Shown piece by piece: positions 1-6,572 of a stretch of 10,345 nt of DNA. The stretch's first letter is position 1. Each line of letters begins with the position of its first letter. Below the pieces are notes generated by a model. It ran no database searches and was not told the origin of the DNA. It saw only the letters and a program-made list of their open reading frames with translations. The position numbers and the translations under genes are program-made. This DNA comes from [Eubacterium] saphenum (GTDB taxonomy: Bacteria; Bacillota; Clostridia; Oscillospirales; Ruminococcaceae). Location: NCBI GenBank assembly GCA_004555855.1, contig SFJQ01000055.1, positions 1 through 10,345 of the forward strand, written 5' to 3'.

Positions 1-1330
1 GGTTAATCGCCTTGTAAGCGGGACGGATAATTCTCTTGCCGTTTATCATCTCTTCCATTCTGTGAGCGCACCAGCCCGCCATTCTCGCGCACGCGAAAAG
101 CGCCGTGTACATCTCAACGGGAATTTTCAGCATTTTATAGACAAGTCCCGAATACATATCGACATTTGCGCATATATTCTTAATATCGCCGCGCTCCTCC
201 GCGAACACCTTGGGAGTAAGGCGCTCGATGCTGTCGAGAAGCTTGAATTCAGCCTCGAAATCCGTGCCCTTGGCAAGCTTCATCGCGTTTTCCTTCAGGA
301 TAACAGCTCTCGGGTCGGACAAAGTGTAGACTGCGTGTCCCATTCCGTAGACAAGTCCCGAGCCGTCGCCCGCTTCTTTACGCATAATCTTGTGCAGGAA
401 ATCCGCAACCTCGTCATCATCATTCCAGTCGTGAACGCCTTCCTTCACGAAATCAAGCATCTGCATTACCTTGATATTTGCGCCGCCGTGACGCGGACCT
501 TTAAGCGAGCCGATTGCCGCCGCATAAGCAGAATAAGCGTCCGTGCCCGATGAAGAAACCGTGCGGCAGGTGAAAGTCGAGTTGTTACCGCCGCCGTGTT
601 CCGCGTGAAGCATAAGGCAAAGGTCAAGCAGCTTCGCTTCCTCGGGCGTATAGGCGCGGTCGTCGCGGAGCGTTGACAGAATACTCTCGGCAAGGCTCTC
701 GTCCTTGTTTATCTGGTGCATAACCATACTGTCGTTGTGATAAAAACGGCGCAGCGCCTGATAAGACGAAACCATAATCGCGGGCAGCTTCGAGATAACC
801 GAAAGCGCCTGAAGCATCTCAACCTCGGGCGAGTTGTTTTCCGGCTCGTGGTCGTAGCTGTAAAGCGTGAGGACAGCCTGCTGCATTTTGTTCATAATAT
901 TTGGCGAAGGATTACGCATAATAACGTCCTCGTCAAAATAACGCGGAAGCTCACGGTATTCAGCCAGAAGCTGCGAGAACTCCTGAAGCTCCTTTTCGGT
1001 CGGCAGCGAGCCGAGCAGCAGCAAATAAACAACCTCCTCGTAGCCGTAACGCTTGTCGTTCAGAACACCCTGTACAAGGTCGCGCACGTTATAGCCGCGG
1101 TAAATCAGCTCGCCCTCGATAGGCTGCTTGTCACCCTCGCTTATGACGTAGCCGTGAACGCAGCAGACGTTCGTGATACCCGCGACAACGCCCGAACCGT
1201 CGGAGTTTCGCAAGCCTCTTTTTACGCCGAATTTATTGTACAAGGACTGGCTTATCACGCTGTTTTTGCAAAACTCCTCGCACATCGCTTTAAACTTGTC
1301 CGTTGACTTTAATTTTTCAAGATTGTCCAT
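1..1330 (-). CDS. gltA: Citrate synthase, 3' end cut by window edge
   Basis: The product condenses oxaloacetate with acetyl-CoA to give citrate, the entry step to the oxidative TCA branch, in the cytoplasm. The visible 443 residues run from MDNLEKLK to a GKRIIRPAYKAI tail that normally lies near the C-terminus, so only a few codons are missing. Family motifs are LHAEHGGGNNSTF (residues 241-253), GPRHGG around His281 and TLSDPRA with Asp339; these hold the two catalytic histidines and the catalytic aspartate. The start ATG (1328-1330) has an AGGTGA ribosome site (1336-1341). It has its own promoter and is separated from acn and icd by an opposite-strand gene. A 2-methylcitrate synthase activity cannot be excluded from sequence, but the acn and icd neighbours favour citrate. 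Confidence 0.95.
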   Translation of the reverse strand, partial: MDNLEKLKSTDKFKAMCEEFCKNSVISQSLYNKFGVKRGLRNSDGSGVVAGITNVCCVHGYVISEGDKQPIEGELIYRGYNVRDLVQGVLNDKRYGYEEVVYLLLLGSLPTEKELQEFSQLLAEYRELPRYFDEDVIMRNPSPNIMNKMQQAVLTLYSYDHEPENNSPEVEMLQALSVISKLPAIMVSSYQALRRFYHNDSMVMHQINKDESLAESILSTLRDDRAYTPEEAKLLDLCLMLHAEHGGGNNSTFTCRTVSSSGTDAYSAYAAAIGSLKGPRHGGANIKVMQMLDFVKEGVHDWNDDDEVADFLHKIMRKEAGDGSGLVYGMGHAVYTLSDPRAVILKENAMKLAKGTDFEAEFKLLDSIERLTPKVFAEERGDIKNICANVDMYSGLVYKMLKIPVEMYTALFACARMAGWCAHRMEEMINGKRIIRPAYKAIN

Positions 1331-1361
1331 ATTTTTCACCTCATATAATAATCCAACTTAA

Positions 1362-1390
1362 ATTATAGCATATTTTCACCGTAAAGTCAA
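1362..1390 (-). promoter_or_regulatory. Sigma-A promoter of citrate synthase
   Basis: On the minus strand, a -35 TTGACT (1385-1390) is followed after exactly 17 bp by a perfect -10 TATAAT (1362-1367). The start codon lies about 30 nt past the -10. The sequence ATAAT-N9-ATTAT (1348-1366) overlaps the -10, which could be an operator half-site pair or simply AT-rich chance. Confidence 0.85.
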
Positions 1391-1443
1391 GAGTGAGCCG
1401 AAAAATAGTAAACGAAACGGTAAAATATGCTCACGTTTTTTTG

Positions 1444-1449
1444 AAAGGA
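1444..1449 (+). promoter_or_regulatory. RBS that sets the start of the SpoIID-like gene
   Basis: AAAGGA lies 8 nt before ATG at 1458 but only 2 nt before the in-frame TTG at 1452. The ATG is therefore the likely start. Confidence 0.7.
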
Positions 1450-1457
1450 ACTTGAAA

Positions 1458-2351
1458 ATGCCTAAAAAAACAACTTTGGTTTCAGCGGCAGCGCTGGTTT
1501 TGTTTATAATTCTGATTGTAATTCTGATAAACGTCACCGCTGAAAATCCAAGCTCCCCGTTCCCCGAAAATGTCACCGTTTACCTGAAAGAGCGCTCGGA
1601 AATCGTCACGCTTGATTACGGCGAATTTCTCGAGGGCTGTCTGCGCGGCTTTCTCCCCGAAAACGGCGATTTATACGAGCCGCAGACGCTTGAAGCGCTT
1701 GCAGTTGTCGTCAACACAAACGCGCTCTATACTCTTCAAAACCGCGATAAATTCGAGAATTACGGCGCGGATTTTTCGACGGGCGAGCTGTTTCCCTACA
1801 CCGAAAAAGCCATAAATTCCACGGCGCGCGCTCGTATCGGGACAGCCGCCGATGCCGCCGCAGAGAAGTTTCTCGCGCTTGACGGGAAGCCCGTTTTGCT
1901 CGATTTCTGCCGAATTTCAAGCGGGAAAACAATCCCGAAATTGCCCGCTATGCCGTCGGTAAATCTGCCCTCGGACGCGCTCTGCAAAGGCTTCCTCAGC
2001 AAAAACGCTTACACCGTGAACGAAGTCCGCGCGCTCTCCGAGATAAAGCGGCTTCGCGAACCGCCCGAGGAATGGTTCTCCGAGCCGGTTTACGATGAGT
2101 ACGGAACGCTTCTGTCCGTCAAAATCTGCGGTCAGAAAATCACCGGCGAGTTCATCAAAAACACCCTCGGTCTGCGCAGCGCAGCTATTGAAATCGGCTT
2201 CGAGGACGACTGCTTCGTGTTTATCTGCAAGGGCTGGGGAAACAACACGGGAATGAGCCTTGCCGCTGCCGATACTTTGTCGCGCGACGGAAAATCCTAT
2301 GATGAAATTCTCGCGGTTTTCTACAACGCAGCGCTCCAAAATGCCCGATAA
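1458..2351 (+). CDS. SpoIID/LytB-domain-like membrane-anchored protein with degenerate active site
   Basis: The 297-residue product has one N-terminal membrane segment (about residues 7-27) and an extracytoplasmic domain with the SpoIID/LytB layout. An N-terminal block (VTVYL to LEALAVVVNTNAL, about 39-90) resembles the SpoIID segment containing VVAAEMP and AVAARTYAL. A middle FCRISSGKT stands where YHSSSGG is usual, and a C-terminal GWGNNTGMS (259-267) plus SYDEILAVFY matches GWGHGVGMSQ and the YxEIL tail. SpoIID is a lytic transglycosylase that trims peptidoglycan during spore engulfment. Here the glutamate of the EMP motif, taken as catalytic in the family, is replaced by Phe65, and the RTYAL arginine and GHG histidine are gone too. 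I infer a SpoIID-fold paralogue that is probably non-catalytic, perhaps binding glycan. It is transcribed away from citrate synthase and converges on icd. Confidence 0.75.
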   Translation: MPKKTTLVSAAALVLFIILIVILINVTAENPSSPFPENVTVYLKERSEIVTLDYGEFLEGCLRGFLPENGDLYEPQTLEALAVVVNTNALYTLQNRDKFENYGADFSTGELFPYTEKAINSTARARIGTAADAAAEKFLALDGKPVLLDFCRISSGKTIPKLPAMPSVNLPSDALCKGFLSKNAYTVNEVRALSEIKRLREPPEEWFSEPVYDEYGTLLSVKICGQKITGEFIKNTLGLRSAAIEIGFEDDCFVFICKGWGNNTGMSLAAADTLSRDGKSYDEILAVFYNAALQNAR

Positions 2352-2357
2352 GCAAAA

Positions 2358-2381
2358 CTGCCCCCGATTTTTCGGGAGCAG
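2358..2381 (-). terminator. Hairpin between convergent icd and SpoIID-like genes
   Basis: A 10-bp stem (2358-2367 with 2372-2381) has one mismatch and a TTTT loop. It is GC-rich at its base (CTGCCCCCGA against TCGGGAGCAG). Read on the minus strand it is followed by TTTT, 31 nt after the icd stop. Read on the plus strand it lies 6 nt after the SpoIID-like stop but has a poor T-run. It may serve both genes and fits icd better. Confidence 0.6.
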
Positions 2382-2412
2382 CTTATTAAGTGACAAATCG
2401 TAAAATCTACGT

Positions 2413-3627
2413 TTACTTCATAAGAGCCGAAAGTCTGTTGTTGATTTCAACAAGGAATGTTTCGGTATCGACAACACGCTTGTTTTCGAGCTTCGACATA
2501 GCTGCAAGATTCTTGTCCATAACGCCCTCTTCCATTGTCTGAACGGACGCTTTTTCAAGTTTGTCTGCATAATCGCAAAGCTCGGGAATGTTGTCAAGCT
2601 CTCCGCGCTTTCTCAGCGCGCCGCTCCACGCGAAAATTGTCGCGATGGGATTTGTTGATGTCTTCTCGCCTTTGAGATAGTTGTAATAGTGGCGCGTAAC
2701 CGTGCCGTGAGCCGCCTCGTACTCGTACTTTCCGTCGGGAGAAACAAGAACTGAGGTCATAAGTCCGAGCGAACCGAACGCGGTCGCCAGCATATCGCTC
2801 ATAACATCGCCGTCATAGTTCTTGCAAGCCCAGATAAAGCCGCCCTCGGAGCGAACAACTCTCGCGACAACATCGTCGATGAGCGTGTAGAAATACTCAA
2901 TTCCCGCCGCCTCAAACTTCGCCTTGTACTCGTTTTCATAAATCTCCGCGAAGATGTCCTTGAAACGGTGGTCGTAGGTCTTGGAAATCGTGTCCTTAGA
3001 CGCGAACCAAAGCGTTTCCTTGGAGTCAAGCGCGTAGTTGAAGCAAGCTCTCGCAAAGCTCGCAATCGAATTGTCGAGGTTGTGAACGCCCTGAACAATA
3101 CCGTCCGAGTTCTTGAAATCGTGGATAAGAGCGCGTGTTTCCTTGCCGTTTTCGTCCGTGAGGACAAGCTCGGCTTTGCTTCCCTTGGGAACGCGCAGCT
3201 CGGTGTTCTTGTAGATATCGCCGTAAGCGTGACGCGCGATGGTAATCGGCTTTGTCCATGTGGGAATGTACGGCGTGATGCCCTTAACCAGAATAGGCTT
3301 TCTGAAAACCGTTCCGTCCAGAATTGCACGGATTGTGCCGTTCGGGGATTTCCACATTTCCTTGAGCTTGTACTCCTCAACGCGCTGCGCATTCGGAGTA
3401 ATCGTCGCGCACTTTACCGAGACTCCGTACTTTTTCGTGGCATTCGCAGAGTCGATTGTCACCTGATCGTCGGTTTCGTTTCGATGGACAAGCCCGAGGT
3501 CGTAGTAATCGGTCTTGAGGTCGATGTACGGGTTGATGAGAATATCCTTAATCATCTTCCAGATAATTCTCGTCATCTCGTCGCCGTCCATCTCGACAAG
3601 CGGTGTGGTCATCTGAATTTTTGCCAT
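2413..3627 (-). CDS. icd: NADP-dependent isocitrate dehydrogenase, eukaryotic-type
   Basis: The 404-residue cytoplasmic enzyme oxidatively decarboxylates isocitrate to 2-oxoglutarate and yields NADPH. It follows the homodimeric eukaryote-like subfamily (human IDH1/IDH2) closely, not the E. coli Icd type. The substrate segment KSPNGTIR (93-100), Arg109 and Arg132 match human IDH1 Ser94, Arg100, Arg109 and Arg132. The catalytic lysine (Lys211) and the metal-binding aspartates in LIDD (251-252) and YDGDVMSD (271-278) are present. HGTVTRH (307-313) carries the Arg-His pair that marks NADP preference. The start is the ATG at 3625-3627, which has AAGGAG 7 nt upstream; an in-frame ATG 24 bp further upstream lacks a site. 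It is the last gene of the acn operon. Confidence 0.96.
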   Translation of the reverse strand: MAKIQMTTPLVEMDGDEMTRIIWKMIKDILINPYIDLKTDYYDLGLVHRNETDDQVTIDSANATKKYGVSVKCATITPNAQRVEEYKLKEMWKSPNGTIRAILDGTVFRKPILVKGITPYIPTWTKPITIARHAYGDIYKNTELRVPKGSKAELVLTDENGKETRALIHDFKNSDGIVQGVHNLDNSIASFARACFNYALDSKETLWFASKDTISKTYDHRFKDIFAEIYENEYKAKFEAAGIEYFYTLIDDVVARVVRSEGGFIWACKNYDGDVMSDMLATAFGSLGLMTSVLVSPDGKYEYEAAHGTVTRHYYNYLKGEKTSTNPIATIFAWSGALRKRGELDNIPELCDYADKLEKASVQTMEEGVMDKNLAAMSKLENKRVVDTETFLVEINNRLSALMK

Positions 3628-3634
3628 AGTTGTT

Positions 3635-3640
3635 CTCCTT
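3635..3640 (-). promoter_or_regulatory. RBS that sets the icd start
   Basis: AAGGAG on the minus strand lies 7 nt before the ATG at 3627. It argues against the upstream in-frame ATG at 3651, which would put the ribosome site inside the coding region. Confidence 0.85.
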
Positions 3641-3647
3641 TCGATTT

Positions 3648-3800
3648 TCACTTTTTCCTTATTTTAGACGAGCTTGTAATGTACCAGTTTATGTTGTTGC
3701 CGCAGCCGATAGCTCCCTCAGAGGGAATAAATCTGCTGCCGACAAAAAGTCCAGCAAAAAACGCAGCGCACGCTATTCCAAAAACCGCAGCCTTATTCAT
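3648..3800 (-). CDS. Small 50-residue putative membrane protein between acn and icd
   Basis: I do not recognise a family. The ORF starts at an ATG (3798-3800) with AGGTGA just upstream (3805-3810), begins 11 nt after the acn stop, and ends 20 nt before the icd start, so it looks like a true operon member. Residues 4-22 (AAVFGIACAAFFAGLFVGS) are a single hydrophobic, glycine- and alanine-rich segment, preceded by one Lys. The remainder is short, with CGNNINWYI and a basic tail (SKIRKK). It may be a single-span small protein or have an uncleaved signal anchor. The Cys in GIAC does not sit in a proper lipobox. No function can be assigned. The spacing and ribosome site support translation, but conservation is untested. 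Confidence 0.6.
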   Translation of the reverse strand: MNKAAVFGIACAAFFAGLFVGSRFIPSEGAIGCGNNINWYITSSSKIRKK

Positions 3801-3811
3801 ATCTTCACCTT

Positions 3812-5737
3812 TTAACCTTTCGTGTAATTCAGCAAACCGCCCGCAAGCATCATTCCCTTGCCGCGCTCGGAAAGCTCGCACTTAACCTCGTAGCTCTCGC
3901 CCTTGGTCTTGTTCTCGACAATAATTTTGCCGCCGTTTTCAACGATAGAACGGATATTTGCAATTACAAGATTATCGCCCTGCTCGATTTTGTCGTAATC
4001 CGATTCGTTGACAAATTCAAGCGGGAGAATGCCGTTGTTGATGAGATTCTGGCGGTGAATACGCGCGAAGCTCTTGCAAATTATCGCCTTAACTCCGAGG
4101 TACAGCGGAGCAAGAGCCGCGTGTTCTCTCGAAGAACCCTGACCGTAGTTCGCGCCGCCAACAATGATTGATGTACCCGCTTCCTTTGCGCGCTTCGGGA
4201 AGGTTTCATCGCAAACCGTGAAGCAGTACTCCGAAATCGCGGGGATATTTGAACGCAGCGGGAGAATTTTCGCGCCCGCAGGCATAATGTGGTCGGTTGT
4301 GATGTTGTCGCCGACTTTCAGCGTAACACTGCTTTCGATATTCTCGGCAAGCGGCTTGTTTACGGGGAACGGCTTGATGTTCGGACCGCGCAGGATTTCA
4401 ACATTCGGCGCTTCCTCAACCGTTGCCGGAGCGACAACCATATTGTCGTTAATCAGGAAACGCTCGGGCATCTTGTAAGCAGGCATTTCGCCGAGAGTTC
4501 TCGGGTCGGTGAGCACGCCGGTGATTGCGGAAACAGCCGCAGTTTCGGGAGAAACGAGATAGATCTGTCCGTCCTTTGTGCCGCTTCTGCCGAGGAAGTT
4601 TCTGTTGAACGTGCGAAGCGAAATACCCTTGGAGTTGGGCGACTGCCCCATACCTATGCAGGGACCGCACGCGCTTTCAAGTATTCTCGCGCCCGCTGCG
4701 ATAAGAACAGCAAGAGTTCCCTCGGAAGCAAGCTGCTCGAACACCTGCTTTGAGCCAGGTGCAATCGAAAGAGAAACGTCCGGGTGAACGGTTTTGCCCT
4801 TCAGAATGTGAGCAACCTTTCTCATATCCTGAAGCGAAGAGTTTGTGCAGGAGCCTATGCAAACCTGGTCAACCTTGATTGCGCCGATTTCATCGAGATT
4901 TTTTACGTTATCGGGAGAGTGAGGGCAAGCTGCAAGCGGCACAAGCTGCGACAAATCGATGTCCACAACCTCGTCGTAAACCGCGTCTGCGTCAGCGGAA
5001 AGCTCCACATAATCCTCTTCTCTGCCCTGCGCTTTCAGGAACTCGAGAGTTGTTTCATCGGACGGGAAAATCGAGGTTGTAGCGCCCAGCTCCGCGCCCA
5101 TATTCGTGATTGTAGCGCGCTCGGGAACGGAGAGATACTTCACGCCCTCGCCCGTGTACTCCATTACCTTGCCGACGCCGCCCTTAACGGAAAGTCTGCG
5201 AAGAACTTCAAGAATTACGTCTTTTGCGGAAACCCAGTCGTTGAGCCTGCCGGTGAGATTTACCTTAACAACCTGCGGCATTGTTATGTAATAAGCGCCG
5301 CCGCCCATTGCCACGGCAACGTCCAGTCCGCCCGCACCCATCGCCAGCATACCGATACCGCCGCCCGTGGGGGTGTGGCTGTCGGAGCCGATTAAGGTCT
5401 TGCCGGGCTTGCCGAAGCGTTCGAGATGAACCTGATGGCAGATACCGTTGCCGGGGCGCGAAAACCAAATTCCGTGCTTTTTGGCAATCGAACCGATAAA
5501 GCGGTGGTCATCGGCGTTCTCAAAGCCGCTCTGGAGCGTGTTGTGGTCGATATAGGCAACCGAGCGCTCGGTCTTTACGCGGTCAACGCCCATCGCCTCG
5601 AACTGAAGATAAGCCATTGTTCCCGTAGCGTCCTGAGTAAGAGTCTGGTCGATTTTAAGCCCTATTTCCGTACCCTTTTTCATCTCTCCGTCAACAATGT
5701 GCGCCTTAATAATCTTTTCGGTTAATGTAAGTCCCAT
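3812..5737 (-). CDS. acn: Aconitate hydratase, compact Aquifex-type
   Basis: The product isomerises citrate to isocitrate through cis-aconitate using a 4Fe-4S cluster, in the cytoplasm. At 641 residues it is shorter than AcnA/IRP-type aconitases (about 900) and resembles the compact Aquifex-type group. Cluster ligands are Cys297 in IGSCTNS and Cys357 and Cys360 in SACGPCIGMG. Other family signatures are SDSHTPTGGGIG (118-129), NRNFLGRSG (378-386) and the swivel-domain segments DNITTDHIMPAG (477-488) and GGANYGQGSSREHA (527-540). AAGGAG (5746-5751) lies 8 nt before the ATG. A homoaconitase or isopropylmalate isomerase is less likely, because both domains are in one chain and icd lies downstream. 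It heads the acn-small ORF-icd operon behind two tandem promoters. Confidence 0.95.
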   Translation of the reverse strand: MGLTLTEKIIKAHIVDGEMKKGTEIGLKIDQTLTQDATGTMAYLQFEAMGVDRVKTERSVAYIDHNTLQSGFENADDHRFIGSIAKKHGIWFSRPGNGICHQVHLERFGKPGKTLIGSDSHTPTGGGIGMLAMGAGGLDVAVAMGGGAYYITMPQVVKVNLTGRLNDWVSAKDVILEVLRRLSVKGGVGKVMEYTGEGVKYLSVPERATITNMGAELGATTSIFPSDETTLEFLKAQGREEDYVELSADADAVYDEVVDIDLSQLVPLAACPHSPDNVKNLDEIGAIKVDQVCIGSCTNSSLQDMRKVAHILKGKTVHPDVSLSIAPGSKQVFEQLASEGTLAVLIAAGARILESACGPCIGMGQSPNSKGISLRTFNRNFLGRSGTKDGQIYLVSPETAAVSAITGVLTDPRTLGEMPAYKMPERFLINDNMVVAPATVEEAPNVEILRGPNIKPFPVNKPLAENIESSVTLKVGDNITTDHIMPAGAKILPLRSNIPAISEYCFTVCDETFPKRAKEAGTSIIVGGANYGQGSSREHAALAPLYLGVKAIICKSFARIHRQNLINNGILPLEFVNESDYDKIEQGDNLVIANIRSIVENGGKIIVENKTKGESYEVKCELSERGKGMMLAGGLLNYTKG

Positions 5738-5753
5738 CTTTCATTCTCCTTAA

Positions 5754-5773
5754 AATAATTTTGCAATTTTATT
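5754..5773 (-). promoter_or_regulatory. AT-rich inverted repeat at the acn transcription start (possible operator)
   Basis: AATAA-N10-TTATT is arranged symmetrically, with TTGCAA in the centre, and overlaps the -10 edge and predicted start site of the proximal acn promoter. The spacing does not match the CcpC ATAA-N7-TTAT sites known at citZ and citB of Bacillus. It may be chance in AT-rich DNA. Confidence 0.25.
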
Positions 5774-5799
5774 ATACTACATATTGCAGAAAAAGTCAA
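5771..5799 (-). promoter_or_regulatory. Proximal sigma-A promoter of acn
   Basis: On the minus strand, -35 TTGACT (5794-5799), a 17-bp spacer and -10 TATAAT (5771-5776). The expected start is near 5764, which leaves a leader of about 26 nt containing the ribosome site. Confidence 0.85.
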
Positions 5800-5876
5800 G
5801 ACAATTCCTGACAAGCCTCAAAAATCGCATTTTCGCAGAATTATTCCAAAGAAATTGCAAGTTTTTCTTCAGGATT

Positions 5877-5898
5877 TTGTATTTTTGCAAAAACACAA
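5877..5898 (-). promoter_or_regulatory. 22-bp near-perfect palindrome between the two acn promoters
   Basis: The left half TTGTATTTTTG (5877-5887) and right half CAAAAACACAA (5888-5898) match as an inverted repeat at 10 of 11 positions. The core TTTTTGCAAAAA is perfect. It lies about 28-49 nt downstream of the predicted start of the distal promoter. It could be a repressor operator or a leader hairpin. The arms are too far apart for a standard 18-bp Rex site despite the TTGT and ACAA ends. Confidence 0.35.
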
Positions 5899-5932
5899 GT
5901 TGTTTGGTAAATCAAAAATCATCATTATATTA

Positions 5933-5961
5933 ATTATACCACAATTCCGGCACAAAGTCAA
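5933..5961 (-). promoter_or_regulatory. Distal sigma-A promoter of acn
   Basis: On the minus strand, -35 TTGACT (5956-5961), a 17-bp spacer and -10 TATAAT (5933-5938). It begins right after the terminator of the upstream operon. Transcripts from it would have a leader of about 190 nt reaching acn. No convincing gene lies in that leader. Confidence 0.75.
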
Positions 5962-5964
5962 CAC

Positions 5965-6004
5965 AAAAAATCCGCTCACGAGCATAATTCCCGAGAGCGG
6001 ATTT
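5965..6004 (-). terminator. Intrinsic terminator of the ribU-DUF5662 operon
   Basis: Arms 5968-5977 and 5995-6004 form a perfect 10-bp stem (GAGCGGATTT with AAATCCGCTC), and the T-run continues to six residues on the minus strand (5965-5970). It lies 10 nt after the DUF5662 stop. The distal acn promoter adjoins it. Confidence 0.85.
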
Positions 6005-6014
6005 GTCTTTTCTA

Positions 6015-6560
6015 TCAATAATCCGTGTTCTGCCGCACAAAAGCCTTGATATACGCAAAGGTTTCCTTCTCGCCTTTTTCGGCAAGCATTCTGAGCCACT
6101 TTTCCAGCAAATCCGAGGTTTTCGGGTGAATAACCCTGTTCGCCTTTCCGCGCTCAAAATATTCCAGCGCGCAGTCGTCGGTATAATTTTTTCCCTGATA
6201 AATCTTGCTCGCAGCAACCCTGTCGCAGAACATCTCCGCGACAAATCTCAGCGGCATTTTCACAGGCTCGTTTCGGCGGGTTTTCGGGTTATAATCAAAC
6301 CAGTACTCGAAATGATGACGGTTTCTGCCCTTGTGGTGAAGCCACGCTTTCGAATAACCGTAAGCCGCGCGCTCGCCTTCGTTCGGGGAACGGTTTCCCA
6401 GATAAAACCGCGCGCCCTGCCAAAACTCCGTCGGCGTGTATTTCGACAAATCGTGCCGAAGTCCCTGCCACAAAATCCCGACTTTCGCGCAGTGAGAAAT
6501 CACCTTATGACGATGCTTTGTAATTGTCCGAAAATGCTTTACAGCTTGTTTGAACGACAT
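6015..6560 (-). CDS. DUF5662-family protein
   Basis: The 181-residue, soluble, basic and aromatic-rich product looks like the DUF5662 family of Firmicutes and their phages; its biochemical role is unknown. Distinct conserved-looking motifs are KHRHKV (15-20), RHDLSKYTPTEF (35-46), WLHHKGRNRHHFEYW (73-87) and MFCDRVAASKIY (110-121). The clustered His and Asp residues (His36-Asp37, His75-His76, His82-His83) suggest a metal-binding alpha-helical site like that of HD-type hydrolases; this is inference from residue pattern only. There is no signal peptide or membrane segment. The start ATG has GGAG 5 nt upstream and lies 12 nt after the ribU stop, so it is the second gene of the FMN-controlled operon, just before the terminator. 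Confidence 0.8.
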   Translation of the reverse strand: MSFKQAVKHFRTITKHRHKVISHCAKVGILWQGLRHDLSKYTPTEFWQGARFYLGNRSPNEGERAAYGYSKAWLHHKGRNRHHFEYWFDYNPKTRRNEPVKMPLRFVAEMFCDRVAASKIYQGKNYTDDCALEYFERGKANRVIHPKTSDLLEKWLRMLAEKGEKETFAYIKAFVRQNTDY

Positions 6561-6572
6561 AAAAACTCCATA

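Noticed and set aside
62..1306. Plus-strand open frames over the citrate synthase gene
   Set aside because: The minus-strand frame is an unmistakable citrate synthase over its whole length. The plus-strand frames are its shadows.
1452..1457. TTG start for the SpoIID-like gene two codons upstream of the ATG
   Set aside because: The ribosome site would be only 2 nt away. The ATG at 1458 has correct spacing.
3648..3800. Lipoprotein signal in the small ORF (GIAC)
   Set aside because: The residue at position -3 is Gly and -2 is Ile, which does not fit the L-A/S-G/A-C lipobox. There is also only one basic residue before the hydrophobic stretch.
2968..3885. Plus-strand open frame of 305 codons across icd, the small ORF and acn
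   Set aside because: It is antisense to well-supported icd and acn codons, has no ribosome site, crosses gene borders, and its translation resembles no family.
5877..5898. Rex (NADH-sensing) operator
   Set aside because: The TTGT and ACAA ends fit, but the arms span 22 bp and not 18, and the inner TAA/TTA positions do not match the clostridial Rex consensus.
5869..5925. Possible 18-residue leader peptide (MMIFDL...) in the distal acn transcript
   Set aside because: No ribosome site precedes it, its start would be at or before the predicted transcript start, and it has no run of a regulatory amino acid.
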